Assembly: GCA_913063045.1 (NCBI GenBank)
Contig: CAJXYM010000008.1
Coordinates: 1 to 60,162, forward strand
Source: an uncultured Flavobacteriales bacterium
GTDB lineage: Bacteria; Bacteroidota; Bacteroidia; Flavobacteriales; BACL11
Reading direction: 5' to 3'
DNA length: 60,162 nt
Translations under genes and position numbers: made by a program
The notes under the pieces: generated by a model
The model's input: only the letters and a program-made list of their open reading frames with translations
Databases searched by the model: none
What the model was told of the DNA's origin: nothing
In this document: in pieces, positions 17,231-25,649 of the stretch
Layout: every line of letters starts with the position of its first letter
How positions within the stretch are numbered: the first letter of the stretch is position 1

Positions 17231-18538
17231 TTATTCTATTCTTTGGATTTTTGCTCCCAATTTATTTAGCCTAGAATCAATATTTTGATAGCCTCTGTCA
17301 ATTTGTTCCACATTATGAATTGTACTCTCCCCGTCTGCAGCTAATGCTGCTAGCAATAAGGAAACTCCAGCTCTAATATCTGGTGAGACCATAGTTGTAG
17401 GCTTAAATTTGAAACTATGATTTAAGCCTATAACTGTTGCTCTATGAGGATCACATAAAATTATTTGAGCCCCCATATCAATAAGTTTATCTACAAAGAA
17501 AAGTCTTGATTCAAACATTTTTTGGTGAATTAAGACAGAACCTTTTGCTTGTGATGCTACTACTAAAATAATACTTAATAAATCTGGTGTAAAACCTGGC
17601 CATGGAGCATCAGAAATTGTTAAAATCGAGCCGTCAATAAATGATTCAATTTCATAGTTTTCTTGTGCTGGAATATGAATATCATCTCCAACTCTATTTA
17701 TTTTTATGCCAAGTTTTGAAAAAACAGAAGGTATTATTCCTAAATTCTCATAACTAACATTTTTTATAGTTAGCTCTGATTTTGTTAATGCTGCTAAACC
17801 AATAAAAGAGCCAATTTCAATCATATCAGGAAGTATTTTATGTGTACATCCAGATAATTTTTTGACCCCTTCAATCTCTAAAAGATTAGATCCTATTCCT
17901 TTAATTTTTGCTCCCATAGAAATCAACATTTTACATAATTGTTGAAGATATGGTTCGCATGCAGCGTTATAGATTGTTGTTTTTCCTTCAGCTAACACAG
18001 AGGTCATTAAAATATTTGCTGTTCCCGTTACAGAAGCCTCTTCTAATAGCATATAAGCCCCTGTCAACTTCTTTGCAGTAACTTTATAAAATTCTTCTTT
18101 GCTATCGTAATCAAACTGAGCTCCTAGCTTTATAAAACCATTAAAATGGGTGTCTAGTCTTCTTCTTCCGATTTTATCCCCACCAGGTCTTGGTATATAT
18201 CCTTTACCAAATCTTGCCAGTAAAGGGCCTATCATCATTATCGAACCTCTAATAGAGCTACTTTTTTCTTTATAATCTTCACTGGAAAGGTATTCTACAT
18301 TTACATTATCTGATTGAAAGATATATGATGAGCTACTGAGTTTTTCAGTTTTTACATTTAAGTCTTTAAGTAATTGAATTAGAATATTAACATCTCTAAT
18401 ATCAGGAATATTTTGTATTGTTACAGGGTCCGAAGATAATAAAACGGCACATAGGATTTGTAAAGCTTCATTTTTAGCTCCCTGGGGGTGAATATCTCCA
18501 CTTAATTTTAAACCACCTTGAACTTTAAATGTTGTCAT
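17231..18538 (-). CDS. murA: UDP-N-acetylglucosamine 1-carboxyvinyltransferase
   Basis: Catalyses the first committed step of peptidoglycan synthesis, transfer of enolpyruvate to UDP-GlcNAc. The 435-residue protein shows the EPSP-synthase-like double domain, with GDIHPQGAKNEALQILCAVLL at the N-terminus (the KN pair that binds substrate) and DIRAGVSLLLAALAADGES in the second half. The catalytic loop reads PRPGGDKIGRRRLDTH: the position of the fosfomycin-target Cys115 of E. coli is Asp. It directly follows the DUF4290 gene (stop and start adjoin), so the two are likely translated from one message. Confidence 0.96.
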   Translation of the reverse strand: MTTFKVQGGLKLSGDIHPQGAKNEALQILCAVLLSSDPVTIQNIPDIRDVNILIQLLKDLNVKTEKLSSSSYIFQSDNVNVEYLSSEDYKEKSSSIRGSIMMIGPLLARFGKGYIPRPGGDKIGRRRLDTHFNGFIKLGAQFDYDSKEEFYKVTAKKLTGAYMLLEEASVTGTANILMTSVLAEGKTTIYNAACEPYLQQLCKMLISMGAKIKGIGSNLLEIEGVKKLSGCTHKILPDMIEIGSFIGLAALTKSELTIKNVSYENLGIIPSVFSKLGIKINRVGDDIHIPAQENYEIESFIDGSILTISDAPWPGFTPDLLSIILVVASQAKGSVLIHQKMFESRLFFVDKLIDMGAQIILCDPHRATVIGLNHSFKFKPTTMVSPDIRAGVSLLLAALAADGESTIHNVEQIDRGYQNIDSRLNKLGAKIQRIE

Positions 18539-19147
18539 TTAACGTCTTTTCTTAAATTTCTTTTTGTAGTTAGGAGTTGTAGTTGTAGTGTTTTTAGCTA
18601 CAGAATCAGATTTTATAAATTCAAAATCGTCTGCTAATTTTAGTTCATTATTACATAATTGACCTAAATGTAATTTTATAGTCTCATTATTTACTGAATT
18701 CTTATTAAATAAAAGGTAAGATTTTTTCATGTGATTAGCTATCATGCCAGTCATAATTTCTCTTTCTCTTCCTATTTCAAGTTTTCTTGCTAATTCAATC
18801 ATCCCTTCTAAAGTTGATCCATAAAAAGGAAATTTTACTTTAGTTTTTGGGTACTCCATTTTATTTGGCTTAGCCTGAAGTTTTTCTATTTCTGGAAGTG
18901 GGTAAGGAGACTCAGTGTCTAATTTAAAATCTGACATTATAAAAAGGTGATCCCAAAGTTTATGTGTAAATTCCTTAACATCTCTAAGGTGAGGATTCAT
19001 CTGTCCCATAAATTGGATAATAGACTGAACACATTTTGTTTTTTCTTCTTTATCTTCAAGACTAGTTGCATGTGCAACCATTTTCTGTACATGTCTTCCG
19101 TATTCGGGTATTATTAGCTCGTCACGGTCCGTATTATATTCCATCAT
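18539..19147 (-). CDS. DUF4290 family protein
   Basis: A 202-residue cytosolic protein beginning MMEYNTDRDELIIPEYGRHVQKMV; either of two adjacent ATG codons may be used. It is helical in appearance, with INPH-like MGQMNPHLRDVKEFTHKLWDHLFIMSDF in the middle and a strongly basic C-terminal tail (KKKFKKRR). It matches DUF4290, a Bacteroidota-restricted family that I recall lying next to murA. Function is unknown; the conserved link with murA and the basic tail suggest a role tied to cell-wall synthesis or to RNA/ribosome binding. Confidence 0.8.
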   Translation of the reverse strand: MMEYNTDRDELIIPEYGRHVQKMVAHATSLEDKEEKTKCVQSIIQFMGQMNPHLRDVKEFTHKLWDHLFIMSDFKLDTESPYPLPEIEKLQAKPNKMEYPKTKVKFPFYGSTLEGMIELARKLEIGREREIMTGMIANHMKKSYLLFNKNSVNNETIKLHLGQLCNNELKLADDFEFIKSDSVAKNTTTTTPNYKKKFKKRR

Positions 19148-19161
19148 AAATTTCTTTAATA

Positions 19162-19169
19162 CAAAGGTA
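19162..19169 (-). promoter_or_regulatory. -7 element (TACCTTTG) for the DUF4290-murA transcript
   Basis: Minus-strand TACCTTTG is an exact TAnnTTTG match 14 bases before the DUF4290 start codon. The expected -33 position falls inside the preceding terminator and holds no TTG, so the assignment is partial. Confidence 0.4.
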
Positions 19170-19171
19170 CT

Positions 19172-19210
19172 AAAAAAAACCAGCTCCTAAGTTAAAGAGC
19201 TGGTTTTAAG
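19172..19210 (-). terminator. Intrinsic terminator after the thiamin TonB receptor
   Basis: Stem AAACCAGCTC/GAGCTGGTTT (19177-19186 with 19197-19206) around a 10-base loop, with a T-run on the minus strand beyond the stem. It lies 27 bases past the receptor stop codon and separates it from DUF4290-murA. Confidence 0.88.
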
Positions 19211-19232
19211 ATTAAATACTGACTAATTAAAT

Positions 19233-21431
19233 TTAGAAGCCTAATGTTAATCCTACTAGATAGTTTCTTGTTGCTTCAGGAAAATATCCCGCCATGTTGT
19301 AACGAGTATCTGAATCCTTGGTAACATAATGATCGTCATCTCTTGGGTCGTAACCTTCAGAAATAAATCTATAAAGCCAAGCATTACTAACATATTCGCT
19401 ATCAAATAAATTATTTATCTGAACACTTAATTTAGCATACTGAAATATTTTGCTATTAAAATTATAGGTGATCCTTAGACTACTGACTAAATAATCATCT
19501 AACTTTCTATCTTGAGATGAGGTGTTGTCAATAAACTGTTCTCCAACATATTTAGAAATAAAATTTGTAGATAAATTATTATTATGATTGTATGTGAATT
19601 GTGATGACCAAATTATATTAGGAGAAAATGCTAAATCAGTATTGCTATACGTAACCTCTTCTTGTCCCCATGTGTCCCAGTTATCAATAAATTGAATAAA
19701 GGTATCTACTTTGTTTTCGCTTAAAGTCATGTTTCCTGCCCATGCAAACTTTTTATTTAATGCTATGCTCCCCTCAATTTCTACACCTCTTCTAAAAGAT
19801 TTTTTCACATTCTCGCTAGTGAAATATCCTACATCATTAATTTCACCAGTTTTAATAAGTTGGTTGTCGTAATTCATGAGATAAAAATTTGCATTAAATC
19901 TCAGTTTATTATTGTTGTATTTAAAACCAATTTCTGTATCATATAGTGTTTCATGAACAGGTCTGGAGTTAGGGCTACTCTCAACATAATCACTTCTGTT
20001 TGGTTCTTTATTTCCAACTGCAAATGAGCCGTAAATTAATTGTTGATCACTAAGCTTATGATTAAGGCCAAACTTAGGATTGAAAAATTCTAGAGTAACA
20101 TTTTGCATTCCAATATTTCCATCATTATCATTGCCTTTAAACTCATAGTCAATATTTCTGCTTTGTAAATCTAAAAACAAAGAGGTGTTTTCAGTAGATT
20201 GATAATTAGCTTTTATAAATAAATTATTATCGTATTTAGTTGCTATATTTTTATAGTACTGATGGTTAAAAGACCCATTACTTGCGTACTGCGCCCAGAT
20301 TACATTACCATAGTGCTGTCCACTGTAAATATTATTAGCTCCACCAATTGTTAAATTTATTTTATTCGTTTTATGATTTAATGAATACGTTATTCCTGAA
20401 AAATCGTTGTTTAGCCACTTTCTTCTAATAAGGTCTGTAGAGGATATGGTGTCATTCCCAATTAAGATATTAGAAAGTCCATAGTCTAATAAATCTTGTC
20501 CTAATTTTTCTTGTTCATAATATCCTTCCCCATGTGTGTAGTGTGTTGCAACATTTATATTAGTTTTTGGATTTAACTGCTCGCTATAATGTAGTTGATA
20601 ATGAGTCTGATTATAGTTGTCAACTTCGTTTTCGTAGGTGTAACTATTGTAAGTTCTATTAGTGTCTAGATATCTTTGAGGAACTCCATTCCAAGCTTGA
20701 TAAGTTCTTTCATGACCAGAGAAAATAATACCTTTTAAAACAGATTTTTTACCAAAATAAGAGCCTTGAAGATAAAGAGATTCTAGATCAGATGAAGCTC
20801 TGTCCATATAGCCATTAGAAGTAATTTTAGATAGCCTTGCATCAAATGCGAATTTATTATTTATTAAGCCTGAGCCAAACTCTATGTTGTTTTTTTGAGT
20901 ATTGTAAGAGCCTATACTGTTATTAGTAATTGTATATGCTTTTTGGTTTAAGCCCATTGTTTTTAAATTTATACTTGCCCCAAATGCAGCTGCACCATTT
21001 GTAGAAGTTCCTACCCCTCTTTGTATTTGAATATTATCTAATGAAGATGCGAAATCTGGCATATTTACCCACCACACACCTTGACTTTCAGAGTCATTTA
21101 ATGGAATACCGTTTATTGTAACATTTATTCTAGAGGCATCAGATCCCCTAATTCTAAAGCCTGTATAGCCAACTCCAGCACCAGCGTCAGAGGTAGTGAC
21201 AACAGATGGAGTGAGAGAAATTAGATAGGGTAAGTCTTGACCTAAATTAGCATTCTCTATTTCAGATTTTGATAAATTAGTAAATGCCATTGGAGTTTTA
21301 GCATTTGCTCTTAATGAATTTACACTTACCTCATCTAAAGTCTTTTTTAAAGTTATAGAGTCTTGCTTTTGAGCCAATACAAGAATTGGAACACAAAAAA
21401 TAAGTATTAGTAATTGGATTTTTTTGACCAT
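19233..21431 (-). CDS. TonB-dependent outer-membrane receptor, probable thiamin transporter
   Basis: A 732-residue protein with a signal peptide ending VLAQ, no N-terminal carboxypeptidase-like domain, a plug domain from about residue 30 to 165 (FRIRGSDASRINVTINGIPLNDSESQGVWW, IQRGVGTSTNGAAAFGASINL) and a 22-strand barrel that ends LVGLTLGF. Its leader carries a TPP riboswitch, so it is controlled by thiamin pyrophosphate; this is the known pattern for the outer-membrane thiamin receptor (OMR1 type) of Bacteroidota. Upstream on the same strand are a PnuC-type permease and a thiamin-binding-fold protein, consistent with a complete route across both membranes. The plug residues typical for the family are all in place. 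Confidence 0.9.
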   Translation of the reverse strand: MVKKIQLLILIFCVPILVLAQKQDSITLKKTLDEVSVNSLRANAKTPMAFTNLSKSEIENANLGQDLPYLISLTPSVVTTSDAGAGVGYTGFRIRGSDASRINVTINGIPLNDSESQGVWWVNMPDFASSLDNIQIQRGVGTSTNGAAAFGASINLKTMGLNQKAYTITNNSIGSYNTQKNNIEFGSGLINNKFAFDARLSKITSNGYMDRASSDLESLYLQGSYFGKKSVLKGIIFSGHERTYQAWNGVPQRYLDTNRTYNSYTYENEVDNYNQTHYQLHYSEQLNPKTNINVATHYTHGEGYYEQEKLGQDLLDYGLSNILIGNDTISSTDLIRRKWLNNDFSGITYSLNHKTNKINLTIGGANNIYSGQHYGNVIWAQYASNGSFNHQYYKNIATKYDNNLFIKANYQSTENTSLFLDLQSRNIDYEFKGNDNDGNIGMQNVTLEFFNPKFGLNHKLSDQQLIYGSFAVGNKEPNRSDYVESSPNSRPVHETLYDTEIGFKYNNNKLRFNANFYLMNYDNQLIKTGEINDVGYFTSENVKKSFRRGVEIEGSIALNKKFAWAGNMTLSENKVDTFIQFIDNWDTWGQEEVTYSNTDLAFSPNIIWSSQFTYNHNNNLSTNFISKYVGEQFIDNTSSQDRKLDDYLVSSLRITYNFNSKIFQYAKLSVQINNLFDSEYVSNAWLYRFISEGYDPRDDDHYVTKDSDTRYNMAGYFPEATRNYLVGLTLGF

Positions 21432-21472
21432 TTTAGTTGTTTTAAATTATATTAATATACTAAAAGGGAGCA

Positions 21473-21494
21473 AGTAAAAATAAGTTTTTTTACT
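21473..21494 (-). promoter_or_regulatory. AT-rich hairpin between TPP aptamer and receptor start
   Basis: Stem AGTAAAAA/TTTTTACT with loop AACTTA on the minus strand, starting right after the riboswitch aptamer. No GC-rich stem with a T-run follows, so a classical terminator is not supported. It, or alternative pairing of ACTTGC (21475-21470) with GCAAGT on the 5' side of the aptamer (21579-21574), may form the expression platform. Confidence 0.4.
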
Positions 21495-21575
21495 CAAATT
21501 TCCTTGCTAGAATTACCTAGCCAGGTTCAATGGGTATAATCTCAGCCTTAGTTTTTTGGCACCCCCTTTTTTAAC
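21490..21575 (-). promoter_or_regulatory. TPP (thiamin pyrophosphate) riboswitch
   Basis: Read on the minus strand the leader contains the conserved thi-box blocks in order: GGGGGTGCC (21566-21558), GGCTGAGA, then TTATACCCATTGAACCTG, the P5 hairpin GCTAGGTAATTCTAGC, and AAGGAAA (ending at 21499). These match the aptamer core including the CUGAGA pyrimidine-binding loop and the pyrophosphate-binding helix. It lies about 60 bases upstream of the TonB receptor start and on the same strand, so thiamin pyrophosphate would turn receptor expression down. The 3' boundary of P1 is approximate. Confidence 0.95.
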
Positions 21576-21598
21576 TTGCGCAAAATTATAAAATGCTT

Positions 21599-22105
21599 TT
21601 AGATAAAAAAGTTATTTATCTTTTTTATTGCTTTTTCTGTTCTTTGATCTTTGTCTATGATTATGAAAGAGTGTTTCAATGAAAGTAATTCTTTTTTATA
21701 TAATTCAAAAAGAATATCGCGCTCAAACTTACTTTCTCTTAAAGGATCAAACTCCCATTTAATATCTGGTTTACATAATAGGTAAAGACGTTTCTCTTTT
21801 TTCTGCTCCTCTATTTTTTCTACTATCCATTTGTCACATCTTTTAAATTTATATTCTGACCAGATTTTTATTGTGATAAGGTCAGTATCACAAATAAGAA
21901 ATTTTTGTTTTAAATTATTGTGTTCATTTTCCCATTGTTTTTGCGCAATTTTCAATAAATCTTCAATTATATAGCTCCTATTAAGTGATTTAATATAATC
22001 TCTTGCGTATTCATTATTAAATAAACTGTTATAGTGAAGAGATAAATCTTCGCTTAATGTGGTTTTACCACTGCATTCAGGTCCTGTAATAATAACTTTA
22101 TTCAT
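21599..22105 (-). CDS. NadR-like P-loop kinase, candidate thiamin or nucleoside kinase
   Basis: A 168-residue cytosolic protein with Walker A GPECSGKTTL at residues 8-17, NEYARDYI at about 36, a Walker B-like FLICDTDLITIKIW near 67-80, and a LID-type segment ending in DPLRES. These match the ribosylnicotinamide kinase half of NadR, here stand-alone without the adenylyltransferase domain. The gene overlaps the PnuC-type permease gene by 8 bases, and a TPP riboswitch lies directly downstream in front of the thiamin receptor. In PnuC systems transport is driven by phosphorylation after uptake, so this enzyme may trap thiamin as phosphate, or nicotinamide riboside if the permease is of that type. 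No search was done to settle which. Confidence 0.7.
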   Translation of the reverse strand: MNKVIITGPECSGKTTLSEDLSLHYNSLFNNEYARDYIKSLNRSYIIEDLLKIAQKQWENEHNNLKQKFLICDTDLITIKIWSEYKFKRCDKWIVEKIEEQKKEKRLYLLCKPDIKWEFDPLRESKFERDILFELYKKELLSLKHSFIIIDKDQRTEKAIKKINNFFI

Positions 22106-22694
22106 TTTTTTGCAGTATATGGTTCCATTTTATAAATCCTATAACAGCAATAAAGGTATAGAAAAGGAAAAGTAATGCTGTGAGATGAAGTTCTCTGCTG
22201 AAGTATAAATAGATTGAAATAGCATCAATTATTATAAAATATAGCCAGTTAGATAAAATCTTTTTAACAACCATGTAAGTAGCAAATATGCTAAATACAG
22301 TTGTTAATGAATCAATAATTGGCATTTTAGCATTGGTATATGTGCTGAATAAAAACCCTAACAAAAATGTTGTTAATGAGCCCGCTAATATTATTAGTAA
22401 ATGGGTATTAATCTTCCATTCGCTAATTTGTAAAGGTTTATTGTTGTTTGACCATGAAAAATATCCATATACGGCCATAAAAAAATAGAAAACTTGTAAT
22501 CCTGTTTCAGCATATAGTTGGGCGTTATAGCATATGTATACATAGATACTAACACTAATAATTGCTGCTGCCCAGCACCAGATGTTTTCTTTAGCTGCGA
22601 GAATAACATATGCCAAGCTAAAAAATACAGCACAAGTTTCTAATAAACTCCAGTTAAAATCTATGGATTCTATTAATGTTATTAATTCAAGCAT
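22098..22694 (-). CDS. PnuC-family permease, probable thiamin transporter PnuT
   Basis: A 198-residue membrane protein with about seven predicted spans. It shows the PnuC family features: an N-terminal ETCAVFFSLAYVILAAKENIWCW segment, a following aromatic-rich span (YGYFSWSNNN) and a repeat-like second half with NWLYFIIIDAISIYLYFSRELHLTALLFLFYTFIAVIGFIKW. PnuC proteins carry nicotinamide riboside, while the PnuT branch carries thiamin. The neighbouring TPP-controlled receptor and thiamin-binding-fold gene favour thiamin. It starts 4 bases after the preceding gene and overlaps the kinase gene by 8 bases. Confidence 0.82.
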   Translation of the reverse strand: MLELITLIESIDFNWSLLETCAVFFSLAYVILAAKENIWCWAAAIISVSIYVYICYNAQLYAETGLQVFYFFMAVYGYFSWSNNNKPLQISEWKINTHLLIILAGSLTTFLLGFLFSTYTNAKMPIIDSLTTVFSIFATYMVVKKILSNWLYFIIIDAISIYLYFSRELHLTALLFLFYTFIAVIGFIKWNHILQKNE

Positions 22695-22698
22695 TGTA

Positions 22699-22959
22699 TT
22701 AAAAAATAGGAATTTCTTGCAAGTCAGAATTAATAATTTTCATATTAAAAACAATGCTTTTATTATTTTTAAAACTACTTTTAATTTCTTTGTTTAGAGC
22801 TTGAGATATATTATCATAATCACCAAATATCTGAGTGCTTATTCCATTAGTCTTTACAATTATTTCTGAGTGTTTTCTTAAATTTTTTATAAATTCAATA
22901 ATTGGTTCTTTGAATTCTTTTTTTAGAGGGTACATTGAAATTTCAACCGAACACTTCAT
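22699..22959 (-). CDS. Thiamin-binding protein (MTH1187/YkoF-like fold)
   Basis: An 86-residue cytosolic protein with the ferredoxin-like pattern of the Thiamine_BP family: strand CSVEISMYPL, a helix to about residue 28, the motif GISTQIFGDYD (compare GMSTxIxGDYD in relatives), a second helix and strand. YkoF binds thiamin or its HMP moiety, and members sit next to thiamin transport genes. Here the gene lies 4 bases before the PnuC/PnuT gene and 10 bases after the GGGP synthase-like gene, supporting a soluble thiamin carrier or sensor role. Confidence 0.8.
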   Translation of the reverse strand: MKCSVEISMYPLKKEFKEPIIEFIKNLRKHSEIIVKTNGISTQIFGDYDNISQALNKEIKSSFKNNKSIVFNMKIINSDLQEIPIF

Positions 22960-22969
22960 TTTTCAATCT

Positions 22970-23707
22970 TTAAAATTTATGAATGGCATTTGAGATTTCT
23001 GCAATTAGCCCATTTTCTTTTTCAATTGCGTTGCCCACAACAATAATATCAGCGCCAGCTTGGCAGTTCTCAATAGCTTTTTTGGCAGATTTTATTCCTC
23101 CGCCAACGATTAATGGAATTTCAGTTTGGCTACTCACAGAATGGATCATTTCCTCAGAAATTGATTTTTGAGCTCCACTTCCTCCGTCTAAAAAAATCAT
23201 CTTCATTCCTAACATTTCTCCAGCCATTGCAGTAGCAGTAGCTATATTTTTTTTATTGTGTGGTATTGGTGTAGTATTGCTCATATATGAAGCTGTTGTA
23301 GCTTGACCACTTTCAATCAGCATGTATCCAGTGGAGATTACCTCTAGATTTGTTTGTTTAAGAATAGGAGCGCTGATTACTTGTTGCCCAATCAGCATAT
23401 GAGGATTTCTTCCTGAAATTAAAGAGAGAAATAATATTCCATCTGCTTTGTTACTTACTTGCATTGCATTGCCAGGAAATAGTAAAACTGGGATGTCACT
23501 ATTAGACTTTATGATCTTTATGCATTGCTCAAGACTGTCTTCTAGTAGAAGACTACCACCGACAAAAAATAAATCTACTTTCGCCTTATTAGCTTTCTTA
23601 ATTGTAGTAATTAGTTGGCTCTCAGCTTGTTTGTCTGGGTCAATTAAAAGAGCAAAAAGCTTAGATTGTTTTTTTTTGCTAGATAGTATATGAGAGTATA
23701 TGTCCAT
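22970..23707 (-). CDS. Geranylgeranylglyceryl/heptaprenylglyceryl phosphate synthase family protein
   Basis: A 245-residue TIM-barrel protein of the PcrB/GGGPS family, which joins a polyprenyl diphosphate to glycerol-1-phosphate. Visible signatures are FALLIDPDKQ near residue 20, FFVGGSLLLEDSL near 48, PVLLFPGNAMQVS near 75, YMLIESGQATTASYMSNTTPIP near 130, FLDGGSGAQKSI near 175 and LIVGGGIKSAKKA near 205. Bacterial group II members form hexamers; their products in Bacteroidota are not well defined. It lies between the PPTase gene (13 bases) and the thiamin-binding protein gene, likely one transcript. Confidence 0.9.
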   Translation of the reverse strand: MDIYSHILSSKKKQSKLFALLIDPDKQAESQLITTIKKANKAKVDLFFVGGSLLLEDSLEQCIKIIKSNSDIPVLLFPGNAMQVSNKADGILFLSLISGRNPHMLIGQQVISAPILKQTNLEVISTGYMLIESGQATTASYMSNTTPIPHNKKNIATATAMAGEMLGMKMIFLDGGSGAQKSISEEMIHSVSSQTEIPLIVGGGIKSAKKAIENCQAGADIIVVGNAIEKENGLIAEISNAIHKF

Positions 23708-23720
23708 TAATTTTTTTATT

Positions 23721-24302
23721 CTAACCGCAAAAATACACTAAAAAGTGATTGTTTATTTTGAGGTAATCTAAAACGAATGATTTCTCTCTAAATTTTGCGT
23801 TTATTTTTTTTTCAGAACCTTCACTTATTTTAATAATACTTATATCTTTTTTAAAATCAATTTTACCTTTTTGAAACCATTTGTAAATAACTTCTTTAGT
23901 GCTCCAAATAAGCGTTGCTAATTCCTTTGAAATATTTTTTGCTAAAAATAAAGTGTCAAATCGTTCATAAACATCTAAAGTTTTTCGTGAAATTTTTTCA
24001 ATATCAATACCACATCTCTTATTGCTGATTATTATCGCTATCAATTCCTTCGAATGAGAAATAGATATGAATTTATCATTTGAAATTATTGGAGCTCCAT
24101 GTGAATTATATGATATTGTATCGTTTTCATTCATATGATTTAATAAGAGATCTCTTGCAAGTATTTCAAGAGCTCTTTGTTTGCTTTTGATATTTTTTTC
24201 TAGTAATAATTTATTAATATCTTTTATTGAAAAATTTGCTTTTTCAATTTTCATTACTGCTAAAGATCTTACATTATCTTGATCAAATAATATCATACTC
24301 AT
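23721..24302 (-). CDS. 4'-phosphopantetheinyl transferase family protein
   Basis: A 193-residue Sfp/AcpT-like enzyme that attaches the phosphopantetheine arm of CoA to carrier proteins. The Mg2+-binding motif CGIDIEKIS (near residue 95) and the helix [11 protein letters not shown] (near 140) are both present, as is ISISHSKE earlier, the substrate-binding loop. Length suits the pseudodimeric Sfp type. It is divergent from ahcY, with 54 bases between the start codons, and heads the minus-strand block that runs into the thiamin uptake genes. Confidence 0.9.
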   Translation of the reverse strand: MSMILFDQDNVRSLAVMKIEKANFSIKDINKLLLEKNIKSKQRALEILARDLLLNHMNENDTISYNSHGAPIISNDKFISISHSKELIAIIISNKRCGIDIEKISRKTLDVYERFDTLFLAKNISKELATLIWSTKEVIYKWFQKGKIDFKKDISIIKISEGSEKKINAKFREKSFVLDYLKINNHFLVYFCG

Positions 24303-24303
24303 A

Positions 24304-24333
24304 TTGCTAAATTAAGAATATTAGCTATCTTTG
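24304..24333 (+). promoter_or_regulatory. Bacteroidota promoter for ahcY
   Basis: TTG (24304-24306), exactly 19 bases, then TATCTTTG (24326-24333): a full match in sequence and spacing to the TTG-N19-TAnnTTTG promoter of Bacteroidota. It lies 24 bases before the ahcY ATG, the best promoter in the window. Confidence 0.8.
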
Positions 24334-24356
24334 CCGCCATAATTAAAATTTATAAA

Positions 24357-25649
24357 ATGAACTATAAGGTTAAAGATATATCACTCGCTGATTGGGGAAG
24401 GAAGGAAATTACATTAGCTGAGTCTGAGATGCCGGGATTAATGTCACTTAGAGAAGAATTTGGCGATAGTAACCCTCTCAAAGGAGCAAGAATTGCAGGT
24501 TGTTTACATATGACAATTCAAACAGCTGTACTAATTGAAACCCTAGTTCATTTAGGTGCCGAGGTAACATGGTCATCTTGTAATATTTTCTCTACTCAAG
24601 ACCAAGCTGCTGCTGCCATAGCCGCTACAGGTGTTCCTGTTTTTGCATGGAAAGGAATGAATGAGCAAGAGTTTGATTGGTGTATTGAGAAGACTTTAAC
24701 CTCTTTTAAAGATGATAAGCCTTTGAATATGATTCTTGATGATGGAGGTGATTTAACAAATATGGTTTTAGACAGATATCCTGATTTAACTGCTGGAATA
24801 AAAGGTTTGTCAGAAGAGACAACAACTGGAGTTCATAGATTGTATGAAAGAATGGAAAAAGGTACGCTAACACTTCCTGCAATAAATATTAACGACTCTG
24901 TAACAAAATCTAAATTTGATAATAAATATGGCTGTAAGGAGTCTTTAGTTGATGCTATACGAAGAGCTACCGATGTTATGATGGCTGGAAAAGTTGCTGT
25001 TGTAGCGGGATACGGAGATGTTGGTAAAGGTTCAGCTGCTTCTTTGCAAGGTGCTGGAGCAAGAGTTATTGTGACGGAAATTGATCCTATTTGTGCGCTG
25101 CAAGCTGCAATGGATGGTTTTGCAGTTAAGAAAATGAGCTCAGTTGTTGGTGATGCTGATATTATTGTTACAACAACAGGAAATAAAGATATTATTCAGG
25201 GGCATCATTTTGAAGCAATGAAAGATAAGGTGATAGTATGTAATATTGGTCATTTTGATAATGAAATTGATGTTTCATGGTTAAATGATAATTGGGGACA
25301 CACAAAAAACACAATTAAGCCTCAAGTTGATATGTATACTGTTGATGGGAAAGATATTATATTGCTTGCTGAGGGTCGTTTAGTTAATCTTGGTTGTGCC
25401 ACAGGACATCCTTCTTTTGTTATGTCTAATTCATTCACAAATCAGGTTTTAGCTCAACTAGAATTATGGAACAACACTGATAGTTATGAAAATAAAGTTT
25501 ACATGCTTCCAAAGTATTTAGATGAAAAAGTAGCTAGGCTTCATTTATCTAAAATTGGTGTTGAGCTTGAGGAGCTAAGAAAAGATCAGGCTGATTATAT
25601 TGGTGTTAAGGTTGAAGGGCCGTATAAGCCTGAATATTACAGGTATTAA
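24357..25649 (+). CDS. ahcY: Adenosylhomocysteinase
   Basis: Hydrolyses S-adenosylhomocysteine to adenosine and homocysteine, closing the methyl cycle. The 430-residue protein shows [31 protein letters not shown], the catalytic [18 protein letters not shown] segment, the NAD-binding loop [13 protein letters not shown] near residue 220 and the C-terminal YKPEYYRY, which reaches into the neighbouring subunit's cofactor site. It is complete. It has its own promoter and ends convergently with a lipoprotein gene, the two stop codons overlapping. Confidence 0.98.
   Translation: MNYKVKDISLADWGRKEITLAESEMPGLMSLREEFGDSNPLKGARIAGCLHMTIQTAVLIETLVHLGAEVTWSSCNIFSTQDQAAAAIAATGVPVFAWKGMNEQEFDWCIEKTLTSFKDDKPLNMILDDGGDLTNMVLDRYPDLTAGIKGLSEETTTGVHRLYERMEKGTLTLPAININDSVTKSKFDNKYGCKESLVDAIRRATDVMMAGKVAVVAGYGDVGKGSAASLQGAGARVIVTEIDPICALQAAMDGFAVKKMSSVVGDADIIVTTTGNKDIIQGHHFEAMKDKVIVCNIGHFDNEIDVSWLNDNWGHTKNTIKPQVDMYTVDGKDIILLAEGRLVNLGCATGHPSFVMSNSFTNQVLAQLELWNNTDSYENKVYMLPKYLDEKVARLHLSKIGVELEELRKDQADYIGVKVEGPYKPEYYRY

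Noticed and set aside
24303-24356. Possible SAH or SAM riboswitch before ahcY
   Set aside because: The leader after the promoter is far too short for any known aptamer, and no conserved core is seen.
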